DNA from: Pleomorphomonas diazotrophica
GTDB taxonomy: Bacteria > Pseudomonadota > Alphaproteobacteria > Rhizobiales > Pleomorphomonadaceae
Reading direction: 5' to 3'
NCBI RefSeq assembly: GCF_002844595.1
Contig: NZ_PJNW01000014.1
Span: forward strand, 1-64,000
DNA: 64,000 nt
Of this stretch, positions 24,931 to 33,881 are shown one piece after another. How positions within the stretch are numbered: the first letter of the stretch is position 1; the number at the start of each line of letters is the position of its first letter. The notes beneath the pieces are model-generated. The model was not told the DNA's origin. It saw only the letters and a list, made by a program, of their open reading frames with translations, and made no database searches. The translations under genes and the position numbers were made by a program.

Positions 24931-25031
24931 GCCGGCGCGGGGCTACCCCCGCGGGACGGGGCGTTGATACCGGCATCCCCGGCTAATTTCAAGCACCGCT
25001 TCCGAAGAAAATGAAGCCGGCGCCGATCCCC

Positions 25032-26702
25032 TCACGAGAAGGGCGATTGCGGGGTCAGGCTGCGCGTCAGCCCCTTGCCGTTGGCGGGACCCGGATCGTC
25101 GGGCGGCGGCGGCAACACGGCCAATGGATCGACAGCGACACCACCCGCCGTCGGCGACGGTGGCTCGGCTGTGGCCGGCTTTGCCGGAGCGACCGTGAGG
25201 ATTGGTGCGGGGGGCGTCTCGGCCTTTTCCGTCGTCGCGATCGGCTTGTCTTCGGGTTCGGCGGCCACTGCCTGCTGCGGCTTATCCTGCTCGATGACCG
25301 GAGGTGGAGCGGCAGGCGGCTCTTCCGCTTCAACGATTGGCGAGACCTCCTGCAGGACGGGCGGGTTCGGCGTCGCCGCGATGACAGCGAGGTCCTCACC
25401 CTCGATCGCCTCTCCTGTCTCGCGTTCGGCCGGCACGCGCCACTCCACCGCGTCGAGCCGGCCGGACAGCGGCGAAAGCGGCTGCCAAGCGTCGAGCACC
25501 AGACCATCGGCGGTCCAGGCCGCGTCGCGCGGCGCCCGCACGGCGCGGGCGAGCCATTCGCGAACGCGGCCGATATCGCCGCTCTCGCTCTCTTCGAGCT
25601 CGGCCATCATCAGGCAGACGCGTTCGGTCGGCGCTTGGCGCAGGGCCTTGGCAAGCGCTTCGCGAGCCAGCGTGAACTCGCGCGCATCGAGCGCGGCGCG
25701 GGCGACGGTGACGGCCCCTTCGGGATGCACCGGCTTCAGGTTTTCCAGCATGTGAGCGCGCTTCAGGCGGTCGCGCGCCGAATCGCCCGGCCGAAGATGC
25801 AGGTAGGCCACGGCAAGATCAGGATGCGGATTGAGCTTCCAGGTCGCTTCCAGCACCTTCGCCGCGCGGCGCGTGTCGAGCTGGCGAGCCAGCGTGCGGG
25901 CGGCGACGGTGGCGGCCGGCACGAAGTCGGGTGCTATCTTGTGCGCTTCGAGGGCGAAGGCGCGTGCCTTCTCCGGTTCGCCATCCTCGATCTCAAGCGC
26001 GCGGGCGGTGAGCAGCACCGCTCTCAGACGATTGGCGTCGCCCTTGGCGACCAGACGGCCCGCCATATTCTGGTCGAGCACCGACAGCGCCTCGCCCCAG
26101 TTCCGATCGGCGGAGAGATAGTCCATCATGGCAGCGCCAGCCCAGGGCAGGGCGGGATTTTCCTTCTGTGCCTCGGCGGCGAACTGGCGGGCGGCGGCGG
26201 CCTCGCCGGCCCGCGTCGCTTCAATGTAAAGACCACGGAGGCCGAGAAGGCGCGTCTCCGGCGCCTTGAGCATGCGGGTGAAGGCTTGCCGGGCGGCATC
26301 GCTACGCCCTTCCAGTTGGGCGGCCTGGGCGGCGAGCAGCAGGACCAGCGGTTCGCTCTCCAGAAAGCGATTGGCTTCGGAAGCCTCGCGTTGGGCAAGG
26401 CGGTAGTCGCCCGAGCCGACGGCGATCATGCCGCGCGATAGCGCGCGATAGCCACGATCGCGACGGCGGCCGGCGAAATAGGTGCGAAGGCCGCGCGGGG
26501 CGCGCCAGAGACCCGAGGTGATCTTCCAGATGACGAGGAGGGCAATCGCAAGGACCAGCAGAGCCACCACGACGACGCGGAGCGGTGGCGCGGCGGCGCC
26601 CCCCGGCCAGCTGACCGAGACGGCGACCGGTACCCCGCCCAGCCAATCAAAGACGAGGACGGCGAGGAACAGCGCGGCGACCGACAGGAGAATGCGGATC
26701 AT
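25032..26702 (-). CDS. HemY-like TPR membrane protein
   Basis: A 556-residue protein of the HemY N-terminal family found at the end of hem clusters. Two N-terminal hydrophobic segments (about 1-20 and 40-62) are followed by GLWRAPRGLRTYFAGRRRDRGYRALSRGM, the conserved HemY core, and TPR-like helical repeats (about 90-400). The C-terminal 130 residues are Pro/Ala/Glu-rich and probably disordered. It is not protoporphyrinogen oxidase; its role is presumed to be organising haem-synthesis enzymes at the membrane. It lies 26 bp after the HemD-mitofilin gene in the same direction. Confidence 0.88.
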   Translation of the reverse strand: MIRILLSVAALFLAVLVFDWLGGVPVAVSVSWPGGAAAPPLRVVVVALLVLAIALLVIWKITSGLWRAPRGLRTYFAGRRRDRGYRALSRGMIAVGSGDYRLAQREASEANRFLESEPLVLLLAAQAAQLEGRSDAARQAFTRMLKAPETRLLGLRGLYIEATRAGEAAAARQFAAEAQKENPALPWAGAAMMDYLSADRNWGEALSVLDQNMAGRLVAKGDANRLRAVLLTARALEIEDGEPEKARAFALEAHKIAPDFVPAATVAARTLARQLDTRRAAKVLEATWKLNPHPDLAVAYLHLRPGDSARDRLKRAHMLENLKPVHPEGAVTVARAALDAREFTLAREALAKALRQAPTERVCLMMAELEESESGDIGRVREWLARAVRAPRDAAWTADGLVLDAWQPLSPLSGRLDAVEWRVPAERETGEAIEGEDLAVIAATPNPPVLQEVSPIVEAEEPPAAPPPVIEQDKPQQAVAAEPEDKPIATTEKAETPPAPILTVAPAKPATAEPPSPTAGGVAVDPLAVLPPPPDDPGPANGKGLTRSLTPQSPFS

Positions 26703-26728
26703 CTCGGAGCCTTTCCGAAGCGGCAGTG

Positions 26729-28885
26729 TCAGTTGGCGGCGGGCACCGACAGGCGATCGACGATACGGGCGGTGATGGCCTTGACACCGGCATCGACACG
26801 GACGCGGGCATCGAGGTCGGCGAGCCAGTCCTCGGCCGGCGGGCGGGCCCAGGCGGGCAGGGTATCGGCCGCGGCCTTGGCGGCGGCGGCATCGCCGCGT
26901 TCGAGGGCCGCACGGATCGCCTCGACGGCGCCGGAGGCCGGATCGGTGACCGCCGGGCCGGTCTCTCGATAATTGACCAGCGACTTGGCGCTGTCGAAGA
27001 CGCCGTCCATCCAGCCCTTGCCGGGGTCTACCGGCCGCCGCGCCAGCATGGCGTCGACGGGCAGCGTGGCGAGCAGGCGGTCGCGCGTCGGCACGCCCTT
27101 GTCGGCCAACGCCTTGAGGTCGTCGAGACCGGGAAGGTCGGGCGCGGCGGCAGCGACCACGGCGAGGTCGGTTGCAAACGGCAGGCCGGCGTCGATCTTG
27201 CCCGACAGCGAGGTGAGCGCCAGCGACAACGCGGCGACCTCACCGCCCTTGGGCGCGTTGGCCAGGCGCTCTTCGATGGGCGAAAGGCGAGCCGCCGTGG
27301 TGGTGGTCTCGGCTTTCAGGGCATCCAGTGCCGAAGCCAATTCGGAAAGCCGATTCTCAAGCGCGGTGACCGTGGCGGGGTCGACGGCCGGTTTGGCAGC
27401 GGCGGCCTTCTCGGCCGTGTCCAGACGGGCGGCGAGGTCATCGACGCGAGCCTCGAGTGGGCCAAGGTCGACGACAGGCGCCTCTTTTCCCTCGAGCGCG
27501 GCAATCCGGCCGGCGAGCGTCTCCGTTGCGGTTTGTCCGGCAGCCAGGCGGTCGGCGACGTCGCCGAGGCGGGTTTCCAATGTCGCTGGGTCGACAATGC
27601 CGGCCTCTGGAGGCTCGTTGGAGCGCGGCAACAGGGCCAGCATGAGCGCGGCTGCGATACAGCCGCCGGCGATGCCTGCCCCGAGAAGGGGCAGGAAGGC
27701 TTTGATCTGGCTGGGGCGGTTGGTATGCGGCGCCGCAGCGGCTTCTGCTTTGGCGCTTTCTGGCTTTTCCGATCCCAGCATGGGCTTGTCCAGCGGCGGG
27801 TCGCCGATGGGCGGCTGCTCATCCGGCGGGGTGTTGGGAGGTACGTCCGGCTCCGGCGGATCCCCGAACGGCGGCTGTTCTTCCGGCGGCTGGATCGGCG
27901 GCACGTCCGGTCCCGGCGGCTCGGTAACAGGCTTTTCCGGGCCTGGAGGCTTGGGCGCAGGTGGCTCCGGAACGGGCGGTTCGCGGGGCGGTTCCTGTGG
28001 CGGCTTCGGCGGTTGGGCCGCCTTTGCCACTTCGGTTGCCTCAAGGTCGATGACGGGAGCTTTCGGGCGATTGCGCCGGCTGGCGGCGTCCTTGCGGTGG
28101 TCTTCGGATGTCATGGTCTCAAGTCCCTCCGCTACATGCTCGCCGCCGGCAGTTTCGCGCAGCCGAGCGGCAAGCGCAACGCTGGCTTCAACGAGGGCCG
28201 GACCAGTCGGTTCCGACGCGACGATCAGTTCGGCAACACGGCCGACGAGCGGCGCCGCCGCCGCCTCGGACAAGGCCGCCGCGCCGAGGCGCGCAAGACG
28301 AGGTGTCCAGTCCATTGTCTCCATGAGATCAACGAAAGCTTGCGCGGAGCGGCGCGAGGCGACGATCAATCCGGTAACGCGCCCGTCGGCGAAGGCGGCG
28401 GCCACATCCGGCGCCAGGGTTTGGCGTGGCTCGGCGCGGTAGAGTTCAGCCTCGGCGACCGCGACGCCGAGCCCGGCCAGCCGACCGGCGATGTCGCCGG
28501 CCTTGTCGCGACCTCCGGCATGCACGAGGCGGTTGAAACCGGTCCGAGCCACGAGATCGACGAGGTCGTCGGCGTTACCGTCGGCCGAACGGACGTCGGT
28601 GAAGCCGGCCGCGCGGGCATCGTGGGCGGTGCCGCCGCCGACGGCGATCACCGGCAACCGCGTCACGGTATCGAGGCCATCTGCACCCTTCAGGATGGCC
28701 ACCGTCTGGCGCGACGTGAGAATGAGCGCCTCGGCGTCGGGATCGGCGGCCCGGACGCGGCCGGCCGGATCGTCGGCCGGCTCGATGGTCAGCATCGGCT
28801 CGGCGAGGGCCGGAACGCCTCGGGCGATGAGCGCCGCCACCATGTCGCTCGCCTGCGGTTCCGGACGGAGGACGAGGAGGACCAT
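26729..28885 (-). CDS. hemD: Fused uroporphyrinogen-III synthase (HemD) and mitofilin/HemX-like protein
   Basis: One 718-residue open frame. Residues 1-257 are a HEM4-type uroporphyrinogen-III synthase (VLRPEPQASDMVAAL, ALILTSRQTV, VIAVGGGTA, GLIVASRRSAQAF), which closes hydroxymethylbilane to uroporphyrinogen III. From Met258 (ATG at 28114) the protein becomes a mitofilin/HemX-like chain: a Lys/Arg-rich start, a long Pro/Glu-rich linker, a membrane helix (about 385-405) and a coiled coil with LETRLGDVADRLAA-type heptads. These are usually two genes. A strong GGAGGG site 10 nt before Met258 suggests the second part may also be made alone. It follows hemC by 2 bp. Confidence 0.85.
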   Translation of the reverse strand: MVLLVLRPEPQASDMVAALIARGVPALAEPMLTIEPADDPAGRVRAADPDAEALILTSRQTVAILKGADGLDTVTRLPVIAVGGGTAHDARAAGFTDVRSADGNADDLVDLVARTGFNRLVHAGGRDKAGDIAGRLAGLGVAVAEAELYRAEPRQTLAPDVAAAFADGRVTGLIVASRRSAQAFVDLMETMDWTPRLARLGAAALSEAAAAPLVGRVAELIVASEPTGPALVEASVALAARLRETAGGEHVAEGLETMTSEDHRKDAASRRNRPKAPVIDLEATEVAKAAQPPKPPQEPPREPPVPEPPAPKPPGPEKPVTEPPGPDVPPIQPPEEQPPFGDPPEPDVPPNTPPDEQPPIGDPPLDKPMLGSEKPESAKAEAAAAPHTNRPSQIKAFLPLLGAGIAGGCIAAALMLALLPRSNEPPEAGIVDPATLETRLGDVADRLAAGQTATETLAGRIAALEGKEAPVVDLGPLEARVDDLAARLDTAEKAAAAKPAVDPATVTALENRLSELASALDALKAETTTTAARLSPIEERLANAPKGGEVAALSLALTSLSGKIDAGLPFATDLAVVAAAAPDLPGLDDLKALADKGVPTRDRLLATLPVDAMLARRPVDPGKGWMDGVFDSAKSLVNYRETGPAVTDPASGAVEAIRAALERGDAAAAKAAADTLPAWARPPAEDWLADLDARVRVDAGVKAITARIVDRLSVPAAN
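28125..28130 (-). promoter_or_regulatory. Internal ribosome-binding site in the hemD fusion
   Basis: On the minus strand GGAGGG (28130-28125) stands 10 nt before an in-frame ATG (28114-28112), exactly at the junction between the HemD and mitofilin parts. It fits a relic or active start of a formerly separate gene. Confidence 0.6.
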
Positions 28886-28887
28886 AG

Positions 28888-29808
28888 TCAGCTCCCGCTG
28901 AAAAAGCCTGGCCCGGCCAGCGCGGCGAGGCGGGTGCCGAGGCGGTCGCCGACGCTCTCCGGATCGGATCCGCTTTCCCGACCCTCATGGGCGACGCTGC
29001 CGTCCGGCGTGAGGATCAGTCCGTGGAGATCGACACCGCCGTCGGTCGCCACAGCATGGCCGGCGATCGGCGTGCGGCAGGATCCGTCGAGCCGGGCGAG
29101 ATAGGCTCGCTCGCAGGTGAGCGCGATCGCCGTGGGCCGGTGATGGATCGGTGCCAGGAGTTCGGCGATTCTGGGATCGTCGGCCCGGCTTTCAATGCCG
29201 ATTGCGCCTTGGCCGACGGCCGGCGGAAAGGCCTCGATATCGAGAATCTCGGTGGCGACGTCGAACATGCCGAGCCGCTTCAGGCCGGCGACGGCAAGCA
29301 GCGTCGCATCGGCGACGCCTTCGCCGAGCTTGCGCAGCCGGGTCTGGACATTGCCGCGATAGGGCACGACCACCACGTCGGGCCGGAGGCGGCGGACGAT
29401 CGCGGCGCGGCGCAGCGAGGCCGTGCCGACCACGGCAGCCTCAGGAAGTTCGGCAAGCGAGCGATATTTGAGGGACACGAAGGCGTCGCGCGGATCCTCG
29501 CGCTCAAGGAAATGGCCGAGCACGAGGCCATCAGGCAGGACCGTCGGCATGTCCTTGGAGGAGTGGACGGCGATATCGAGCGCGCCGCTCAGCAGTCCGG
29601 CCTCGATCTCCTCGGTGAACAGGCCCTTGCCGCCCACCTCGGCGAGCGGCCGGTCCTGGATGCGGTCGCCGGCCGTGCTCATCGGCACGATCTCGATCTC
29701 CGGCGCACTTACGCCCCAGGCGGCGATCAGCCGGTCGCGCACCTCGTGGGCCTGGGCAAGGGCGAGCGGGCTGCTGCGCGTGCCGAGGCGGATGGGTTTT
29801 GGTTGCAC
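28888..29808 (-). CDS. hemC: Porphobilinogen deaminase (hydroxymethylbilane synthase)
   Basis: A 306-residue enzyme that joins four porphobilinogen units into hydroxymethylbilane. Seen: [15 protein letters not shown] at the start, [18 protein letters not shown], and the cofactor-attachment site [13 protein letters not shown] with the Cys that holds the dipyrromethane. Length is normal. It is the first gene of the hemC-hemD/mitofilin-hemY operon, divergent from tsaD across 192 bp. Confidence 0.96.
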   Translation of the reverse strand: MQPKPIRLGTRSSPLALAQAHEVRDRLIAAWGVSAPEIEIVPMSTAGDRIQDRPLAEVGGKGLFTEEIEAGLLSGALDIAVHSSKDMPTVLPDGLVLGHFLEREDPRDAFVSLKYRSLAELPEAAVVGTASLRRAAIVRRLRPDVVVVPYRGNVQTRLRKLGEGVADATLLAVAGLKRLGMFDVATEILDIEAFPPAVGQGAIGIESRADDPRIAELLAPIHHRPTAIALTCERAYLARLDGSCRTPIAGHAVATDGGVDLHGLILTPDGSVAHEGRESGSDPESVGDRLGTRLAALAGPGFFSGS

Positions 29809-29949
29809 CGGTTCGCTCCCCGTGTGATAGAGCCGTGAAACGAAGGCGTCGGCCGGCCGACGGTCGAAGACGGCGGCGAATCGTCCCTAACGTCTCGCCT
29901 CGCCATGGCAACACTTGGACCATGGGGCGGCGCGAGGCAACGTGTTCTT

Positions 29950-29970
29950 GGGTCTCGTCTTTCGAGACCC
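29950..29970. repeat. 8-bp hairpin in the tsaD leader
   Basis: GGGTCTCG (29950-29957), loop TCTTT, CGAGACCC (29963-29970): a perfect stem 30 nt before the tsaD start in the hemC/tsaD divergent region. It may be an operator or a leader hairpin. Confidence 0.4.
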
Positions 29971-30000
29971 GTCGGCATCGGCGAAGAGGGATTGACCAGG

Positions 30001-31098
30001 ATGGACGACCTTGGGGATATCGTCGTTCTCGGCCTCGAAAGCTCCTGCGACGAGACTGCCGCCGCCGTGGTGCGGCGGCGTACCGACGGTTCGGGCGAAA
30101 TTCTCTCCAATGTCGTCTTCTCTCAGATCGAGGAACACGCGGCCTTCGGCGGCGTGGTGCCGGAAATCGCCGCTCGTGCTCATGTTGAGGTGATGGACGG
30201 CCTCGTCGAGGCGGCACTTGCTGAGGCAAAGCTCTCGCTTGCCGACGTCGACGCCATCGCTGCGACGGCCGGGCCTGGCCTGATCGGTGGCGTGCTGGTC
30301 GGCCTCACCACCGCCAAGGCGCTGGCCTATGCCGCGAAGAAGCCGCTCGTCGCCGTCAACCATCTCGAAGGGCACGCGCTCACGGCGCGCCTCACCCACG
30401 GCGTCGATTTTCCCTATCTCCTGCTTCTGGTCTCGGGCGGGCACAGTCAGATCCTGAGGGTCGACGGCGTCGGCCAGTATACGCGCGTCGGCACCACCAT
30501 CGATGATGCGCTGGGCGAGGCCTTCGACAAGACGGCCAAACTGCTGCAGCTCGGCTATCCCGGCGGACCGGCCGTCGAGAAAATGGCCGCCGAAGGTGAT
30601 TCTCGCCGCGTGGCGCTGCCTCGGCCGCTGATTGGCCGTGATGAGCCGAATTTTTCCTTTTCCGGTCTCAAGACGGCCGTTCGCCATGAGGCCGAGGCGC
30701 TGGCGCCGCTTTCGCGGCAGGATGTGGCCGACATTTGCGCCTCCTTCCAGGCGGCGGTGTCCGACGTGGTGGCCGATCGGGTGGGTCTCGCCGTACGGCG
30801 GTTTGCCGAAACGCTTGCTGATGGCCACCCGCCGGTTCTGGTGGTGGCCGGTGGCGTCGCCGCCAACAAGGCGATCCGCAGCCGGCTCGACGCGCTGATG
30901 TCCGGCCTCAACGGCCGCCTCGTCGTGCCGCCGGGCAACCTCTGCACCGACAATGGCGCGATGATCGCCTGGGCCGGCGCCGAGCGGTTGGTGACCGGGC
31001 ATGCCGATGGCTTCGATGTGGCGGCCCGACCGCGCTGGCCGCTCGATGACGTTGCCGCGCCGCTCGTCGGTCACGGCCGGCTGGGGGCGAAGGTATGA
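30001..31098 (+). CDS. tsaD: tRNA N6-threonylcarbamoyladenosine transferase TsaD
   Basis: A 365-residue ASKHA-fold enzyme (also Gcp/YgjD) that transfers threonylcarbamoyl to A37 of ANN-reading tRNAs. Signature features: [16 protein letters not shown] near the start, the metal-binding HxxxH within [16 protein letters not shown], and [10 protein letters not shown]. Start ATG 30001 is preferred because the upstream extension has no homology. The stop overlaps the gpsA start by 4 bp (ATGA), so the two are translationally coupled. Confidence 0.96.
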   Translation: MDDLGDIVVLGLESSCDETAAAVVRRRTDGSGEILSNVVFSQIEEHAAFGGVVPEIAARAHVEVMDGLVEAALAEAKLSLADVDAIAATAGPGLIGGVLVGLTTAKALAYAAKKPLVAVNHLEGHALTARLTHGVDFPYLLLLVSGGHSQILRVDGVGQYTRVGTTIDDALGEAFDKTAKLLQLGYPGGPAVEKMAAEGDSRRVALPRPLIGRDEPNFSFSGLKTAVRHEAEALAPLSRQDVADICASFQAAVSDVVADRVGLAVRRFAETLADGHPPVLVVAGGVAANKAIRSRLDALMSGLNGRLVVPPGNLCTDNGAMIAWAGAERLVTGHADGFDVAARPRWPLDDVAAPLVGHGRLGAKV

Positions 31099-32078
31099 GC
31101 AACACCATCGGTGTCTATGGTGCCGGCGCCTGGGGCTCGGCGCTGGCGTTGACGGCGGCGCGGGCCGGTGCCGAGGTGATCCTCTGCGGCCGCAATGCGG
31201 AAGAGGCGGAGACGCTGAACGCCACGCGATGCAGTCCGCATCTTGAGGACGCCGTCTTCCCGTCGGCGGTGACGGCTTATGCTGACCCGGCTGCGCTGGC
31301 CGGCGTCGATCTCCTGCTTCTTGCCGTGCCTGCCCAGTCCTGCCGGTCGGCGGCAGCGGCTCTCGCCGGCATTGTCGGGCTGGAAACGGTGATCGTGTCC
31401 TGCGCCAAGGGCATCGAACAGGCGACCGGTGTGCCACCCTCCGTCGCGATCGCTGCGGCCTTGCCCGGTCGACCGGTGGCCGTACTGTCGGGCCCGGGTT
31501 TTGCCGATGACGTGGCGCGCGGTCTGCCAACGGCGGTCACCGTGGCTGCCAGGGAGATTGCGCTTGCTGATGCCATAGCGCGACGGCTTGCCGGACCCAG
31601 CTTTCGGCCTTACGCCGCCACCGATGTCGCTGGCGTGGAACTGGGCGGCGCCCTCAAGAATGTCCTGGCGATCGCCGCCGGCATCGTCGCAGGGCGGGCG
31701 CTGGGCGCATCGGCCCAGGCGGCCGTCATCACGCGCGGCTTCGTCGAGATGCGTCGCCTCGCTGCCGCTTTCGGCGCCGAGGCGGAAACGCTGATGGGCC
31801 TCTCCGGCTTTGGCGATCTGGTGCTGACTTGCTCCTCGACCCAGTCGCGCAACTTCTCCTTCGGTCTTGGTATCGGTCAGGGAGAGTCGCCGGCGAGCTT
31901 CGGCAAGCTTGCAGAGGGTGCCGCCACCGTCGGCATCGCCGTTCAGAAGGCGACCGAGTTTTCGGTCGAGGTGCCGATCATGGCAGCCGTGGCCGACGTG
32001 CTGGCCGGCCAGCTTTCCATCGACGACGCGGTCGATCGGCTGATGGCGCGGCCGCTCAAGCGAGAGAATGTCATCTGA
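31095..32078 (+). CDS. gpsA: Glycerol-3-phosphate dehydrogenase [NAD(P)+]
   Basis: A 327-residue enzyme that reduces dihydroxyacetone phosphate to sn-glycerol 3-phosphate for phospholipid synthesis. Seen: Rossmann motif [35 protein letters not shown], and the catalytic Lys region [15 protein letters not shown]. It overlaps tsaD by 4 bp, an order widely conserved in Rhizobiales. An unusual inverted repeat follows the stop. Confidence 0.96.
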   Translation: MSNTIGVYGAGAWGSALALTAARAGAEVILCGRNAEEAETLNATRCSPHLEDAVFPSAVTAYADPAALAGVDLLLLAVPAQSCRSAAAALAGIVGLETVIVSCAKGIEQATGVPPSVAIAAALPGRPVAVLSGPGFADDVARGLPTAVTVAAREIALADAIARRLAGPSFRPYAATDVAGVELGGALKNVLAIAAGIVAGRALGASAQAAVITRGFVEMRRLAAAFGAEAETLMGLSGFGDLVLTCSSTQSRNFSFGLGIGQGESPASFGKLAEGAATVGIAVQKATEFSVEVPIMAAVADVLAGQLSIDDAVDRLMARPLKRENVI

Positions 32079-32086
32079 CGTCGTCC

Positions 32087-32109
32087 TCCCGTTGCAAATT
32101 GCAACGGGA
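32087..32109. repeat. 23-bp inverted repeat after gpsA
   Basis: Perfect 11-bp arms TCCCGTTGCAA (32087-32097) and TTGCAACGGGA (32099-32109) are separated by one A, 8 bp after the gpsA stop. There is no T-run. It could be a 3' hairpin or an operator. The remaining 225 bp to the convergent gene hold no gene I can support. Confidence 0.6.
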
Positions 32110-32334
32110 ACGGGGCCGTACTGCCGGGGCGATCAACATATAGGCGTCAGGATGCGGCTCTGGATCCATATGTTGAAGCCGGCAAAATTACGGCCGGAAA
32201 CCGAATCGCAACCATGATCGACGAAACTCCTCTGCGTCGGCGTCAGGTCGCGCGTAGCCGGCCGGTCCGAATGGACACCGGGTCCGTCCTCGTAAATGTT
32301 CTTGCGTCGAGGGCGGCCCGAGCCCCATCTCCTC

Positions 32335-33546
32335 TTATGCCATCAGTTCCTTGAGCGGCTTCGTCTCGACATCGAAACGGGAGACGTGCTTGCCGGCTTC
32401 CAGGAGTTTCTTGGCCGTCACGAAGGCGGCGGGGAAGTTAAGGGCGTCGACGGCGATCGCCGAGCCCTTGGAGAAATACCAGACGGCGTGACTGCCGGGG
32501 CGCGGCCCGTCCATGGTCAGCGTGTCGTCATAGCCGTGGTGAAGGCCGGCGATCTGCAGCTTGGCGTCATACTGGTCGGACCAGAACCATGGCTGCGGAT
32601 CGTATGCGCCTCCTTCGCCAAGGAGCGCTGCCGCAGCCGCTTCGCCCTGGTCAAAGGCGTTCTGCACCGATTCGAGACGGATCAGGCGGTCTTCATAGCG
32701 GAAGCGCGCGCAGTCGCCGATGGCGAGGATGTCGGGATCGGAACTGCGGGCAAATTGATCGACCACAATACCATCATCGACGGCAAGGCCCGACGCTTCG
32801 GCAAGCCCGGTGTTGGGCGCAACACCGATGCCCACGACGGCGAGGTCGGCGGCGATCGTGCGCCCATCCATCAGCTCGACACCTGTGAGACGGCCATCTG
32901 CTCCAACCAGACGAACGACGGCGGTGCTTTCAAGAATATCGACACCGTGAGCCTTGTGGAGGTCGCGAATGAGGTCGGCGGTCGCGGCGGCGGCGACGCG
33001 CTTCAGAATGCGGTCGGCAAGCTCCACGACTGTAACCTCAAGACCGCGCGTTTTCGCCACTGCCGCCGTCTCCAGGCCGATGTAGCCGCCACCGATGACC
33101 ACGAGGCGCCGACCGGGCTGGAAATCGGCCATCAGCGCGTCAGCGTCGGCTTTGTCGCGCAAGGTGAAGACGCCCTGAAGGTCGCCGCCGATCACCGCCG
33201 GCAGACGGCGCGGCGTGGCGCCGGTGGCGAGAACGAGGGTCGCATAGGCCAGCTCTTCGCCGCCGTCGAGCGCGACGACCCGCCTCGTGCGATCGATTGC
33301 GGCGGCTCGGCGGCCGGTCAGCACCGTCACGGCATTGGTCTCGTACCAGGCCGGCGGCTTCAGCAGCAGTCGGTCAAAGGTCGCCTCGCCGACGAGATAC
33401 TTCTTGGACAGCGGCGGCCGCTGGTAAGGCAGCACCGGCTCGTCACCAATGATCGTCACCGGCCTGTCCGAACCGAGCGCACGGAGCTTGCCGGCGAAGG
33501 CTGCGGCTGCCTGGCCGGCGCCAATGATGACAATGGGATCGCTCAT
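32335..33546 (-). CDS. FAD-dependent ferredoxin/rubredoxin reductase-like oxidoreductase
   Basis: A 403-residue pyridine-nucleotide-disulphide oxidoreductase of the ferredoxin-reductase type. FAD motif IIGAGQAAAAFAGKLR at the N-terminus, NAD motif VVIGGGYIGLETAAV in the middle, the late FAD site ILAIGDCARF, and a C-terminal reductase domain (FWSDQYDAKLQIAG). It resembles reductases that feed Rieske dioxygenases or P450s; no partner oxygenase lies nearby. Start ATG 33546 begins exactly at the FAD strand; the longer frame has no homology. It is divergent from the aldolase-like gene. Confidence 0.9.
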   Translation of the reverse strand: MSDPIVIIGAGQAAAAFAGKLRALGSDRPVTIIGDEPVLPYQRPPLSKKYLVGEATFDRLLLKPPAWYETNAVTVLTGRRAAAIDRTRRVVALDGGEELAYATLVLATGATPRRLPAVIGGDLQGVFTLRDKADADALMADFQPGRRLVVIGGGYIGLETAAVAKTRGLEVTVVELADRILKRVAAAATADLIRDLHKAHGVDILESTAVVRLVGADGRLTGVELMDGRTIAADLAVVGIGVAPNTGLAEASGLAVDDGIVVDQFARSSDPDILAIGDCARFRYEDRLIRLESVQNAFDQGEAAAAALLGEGGAYDPQPWFWSDQYDAKLQIAGLHHGYDDTLTMDGPRPGSHAVWYFSKGSAIAVDALNFPAAFVTAKKLLEAGKHVSRFDVETKPLKELMA

Positions 33547-33881
33547 TGTTTTCTCTCGCTTTGAAGCCCCCAGCGGGAAGGGCTGGTTCAAGCTATATCG
33601 AGATCGCCCACCGCACGGAAGCGGTGGCGGCGAGCCGTCCCTATCACGCCGTCCGTCTTTGGTCGCATCTCCTGGAAAGCTCGGCTCTTCCAGCCAGATC
33701 GGACTTGTCACCCGCTTTGAATCGTCACAACATGCAAGGCGGACTTGCGGCGATCTCACGGATCAAGCTGCGGTCCGACAACAATAAAATGGGCCGCCTC
33801 CTCGCCATTGGGTGGGATGGCCGGAGGAAACGTGGAGCCGTGCGGCCGGGAGGGCCCGGCACCGGCGGATTGGAGTGACTG
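33547..33881. other. 335-bp divergent intergenic region
   Basis: It separates the reductase (minus) from the aldolase-like gene (plus) and should hold both promoters. I see no RNA gene and no strong operator; GCAAG-N5-CTTGC near 33736-33750 is the only short inverted repeat and may be chance. Confidence 0.4.

Noticed and set aside
26726-29104. 792-codon plus-strand frame antisense to hemD fusion
   Set aside because: Gly/Arg-rich low-complexity shadow of the HemD-mitofilin gene.
32151-32216. 21-codon ORF in the gap after gpsA
   Set aside because: No ribosome-binding site, no hydrophobic or conserved pattern; likely chance.
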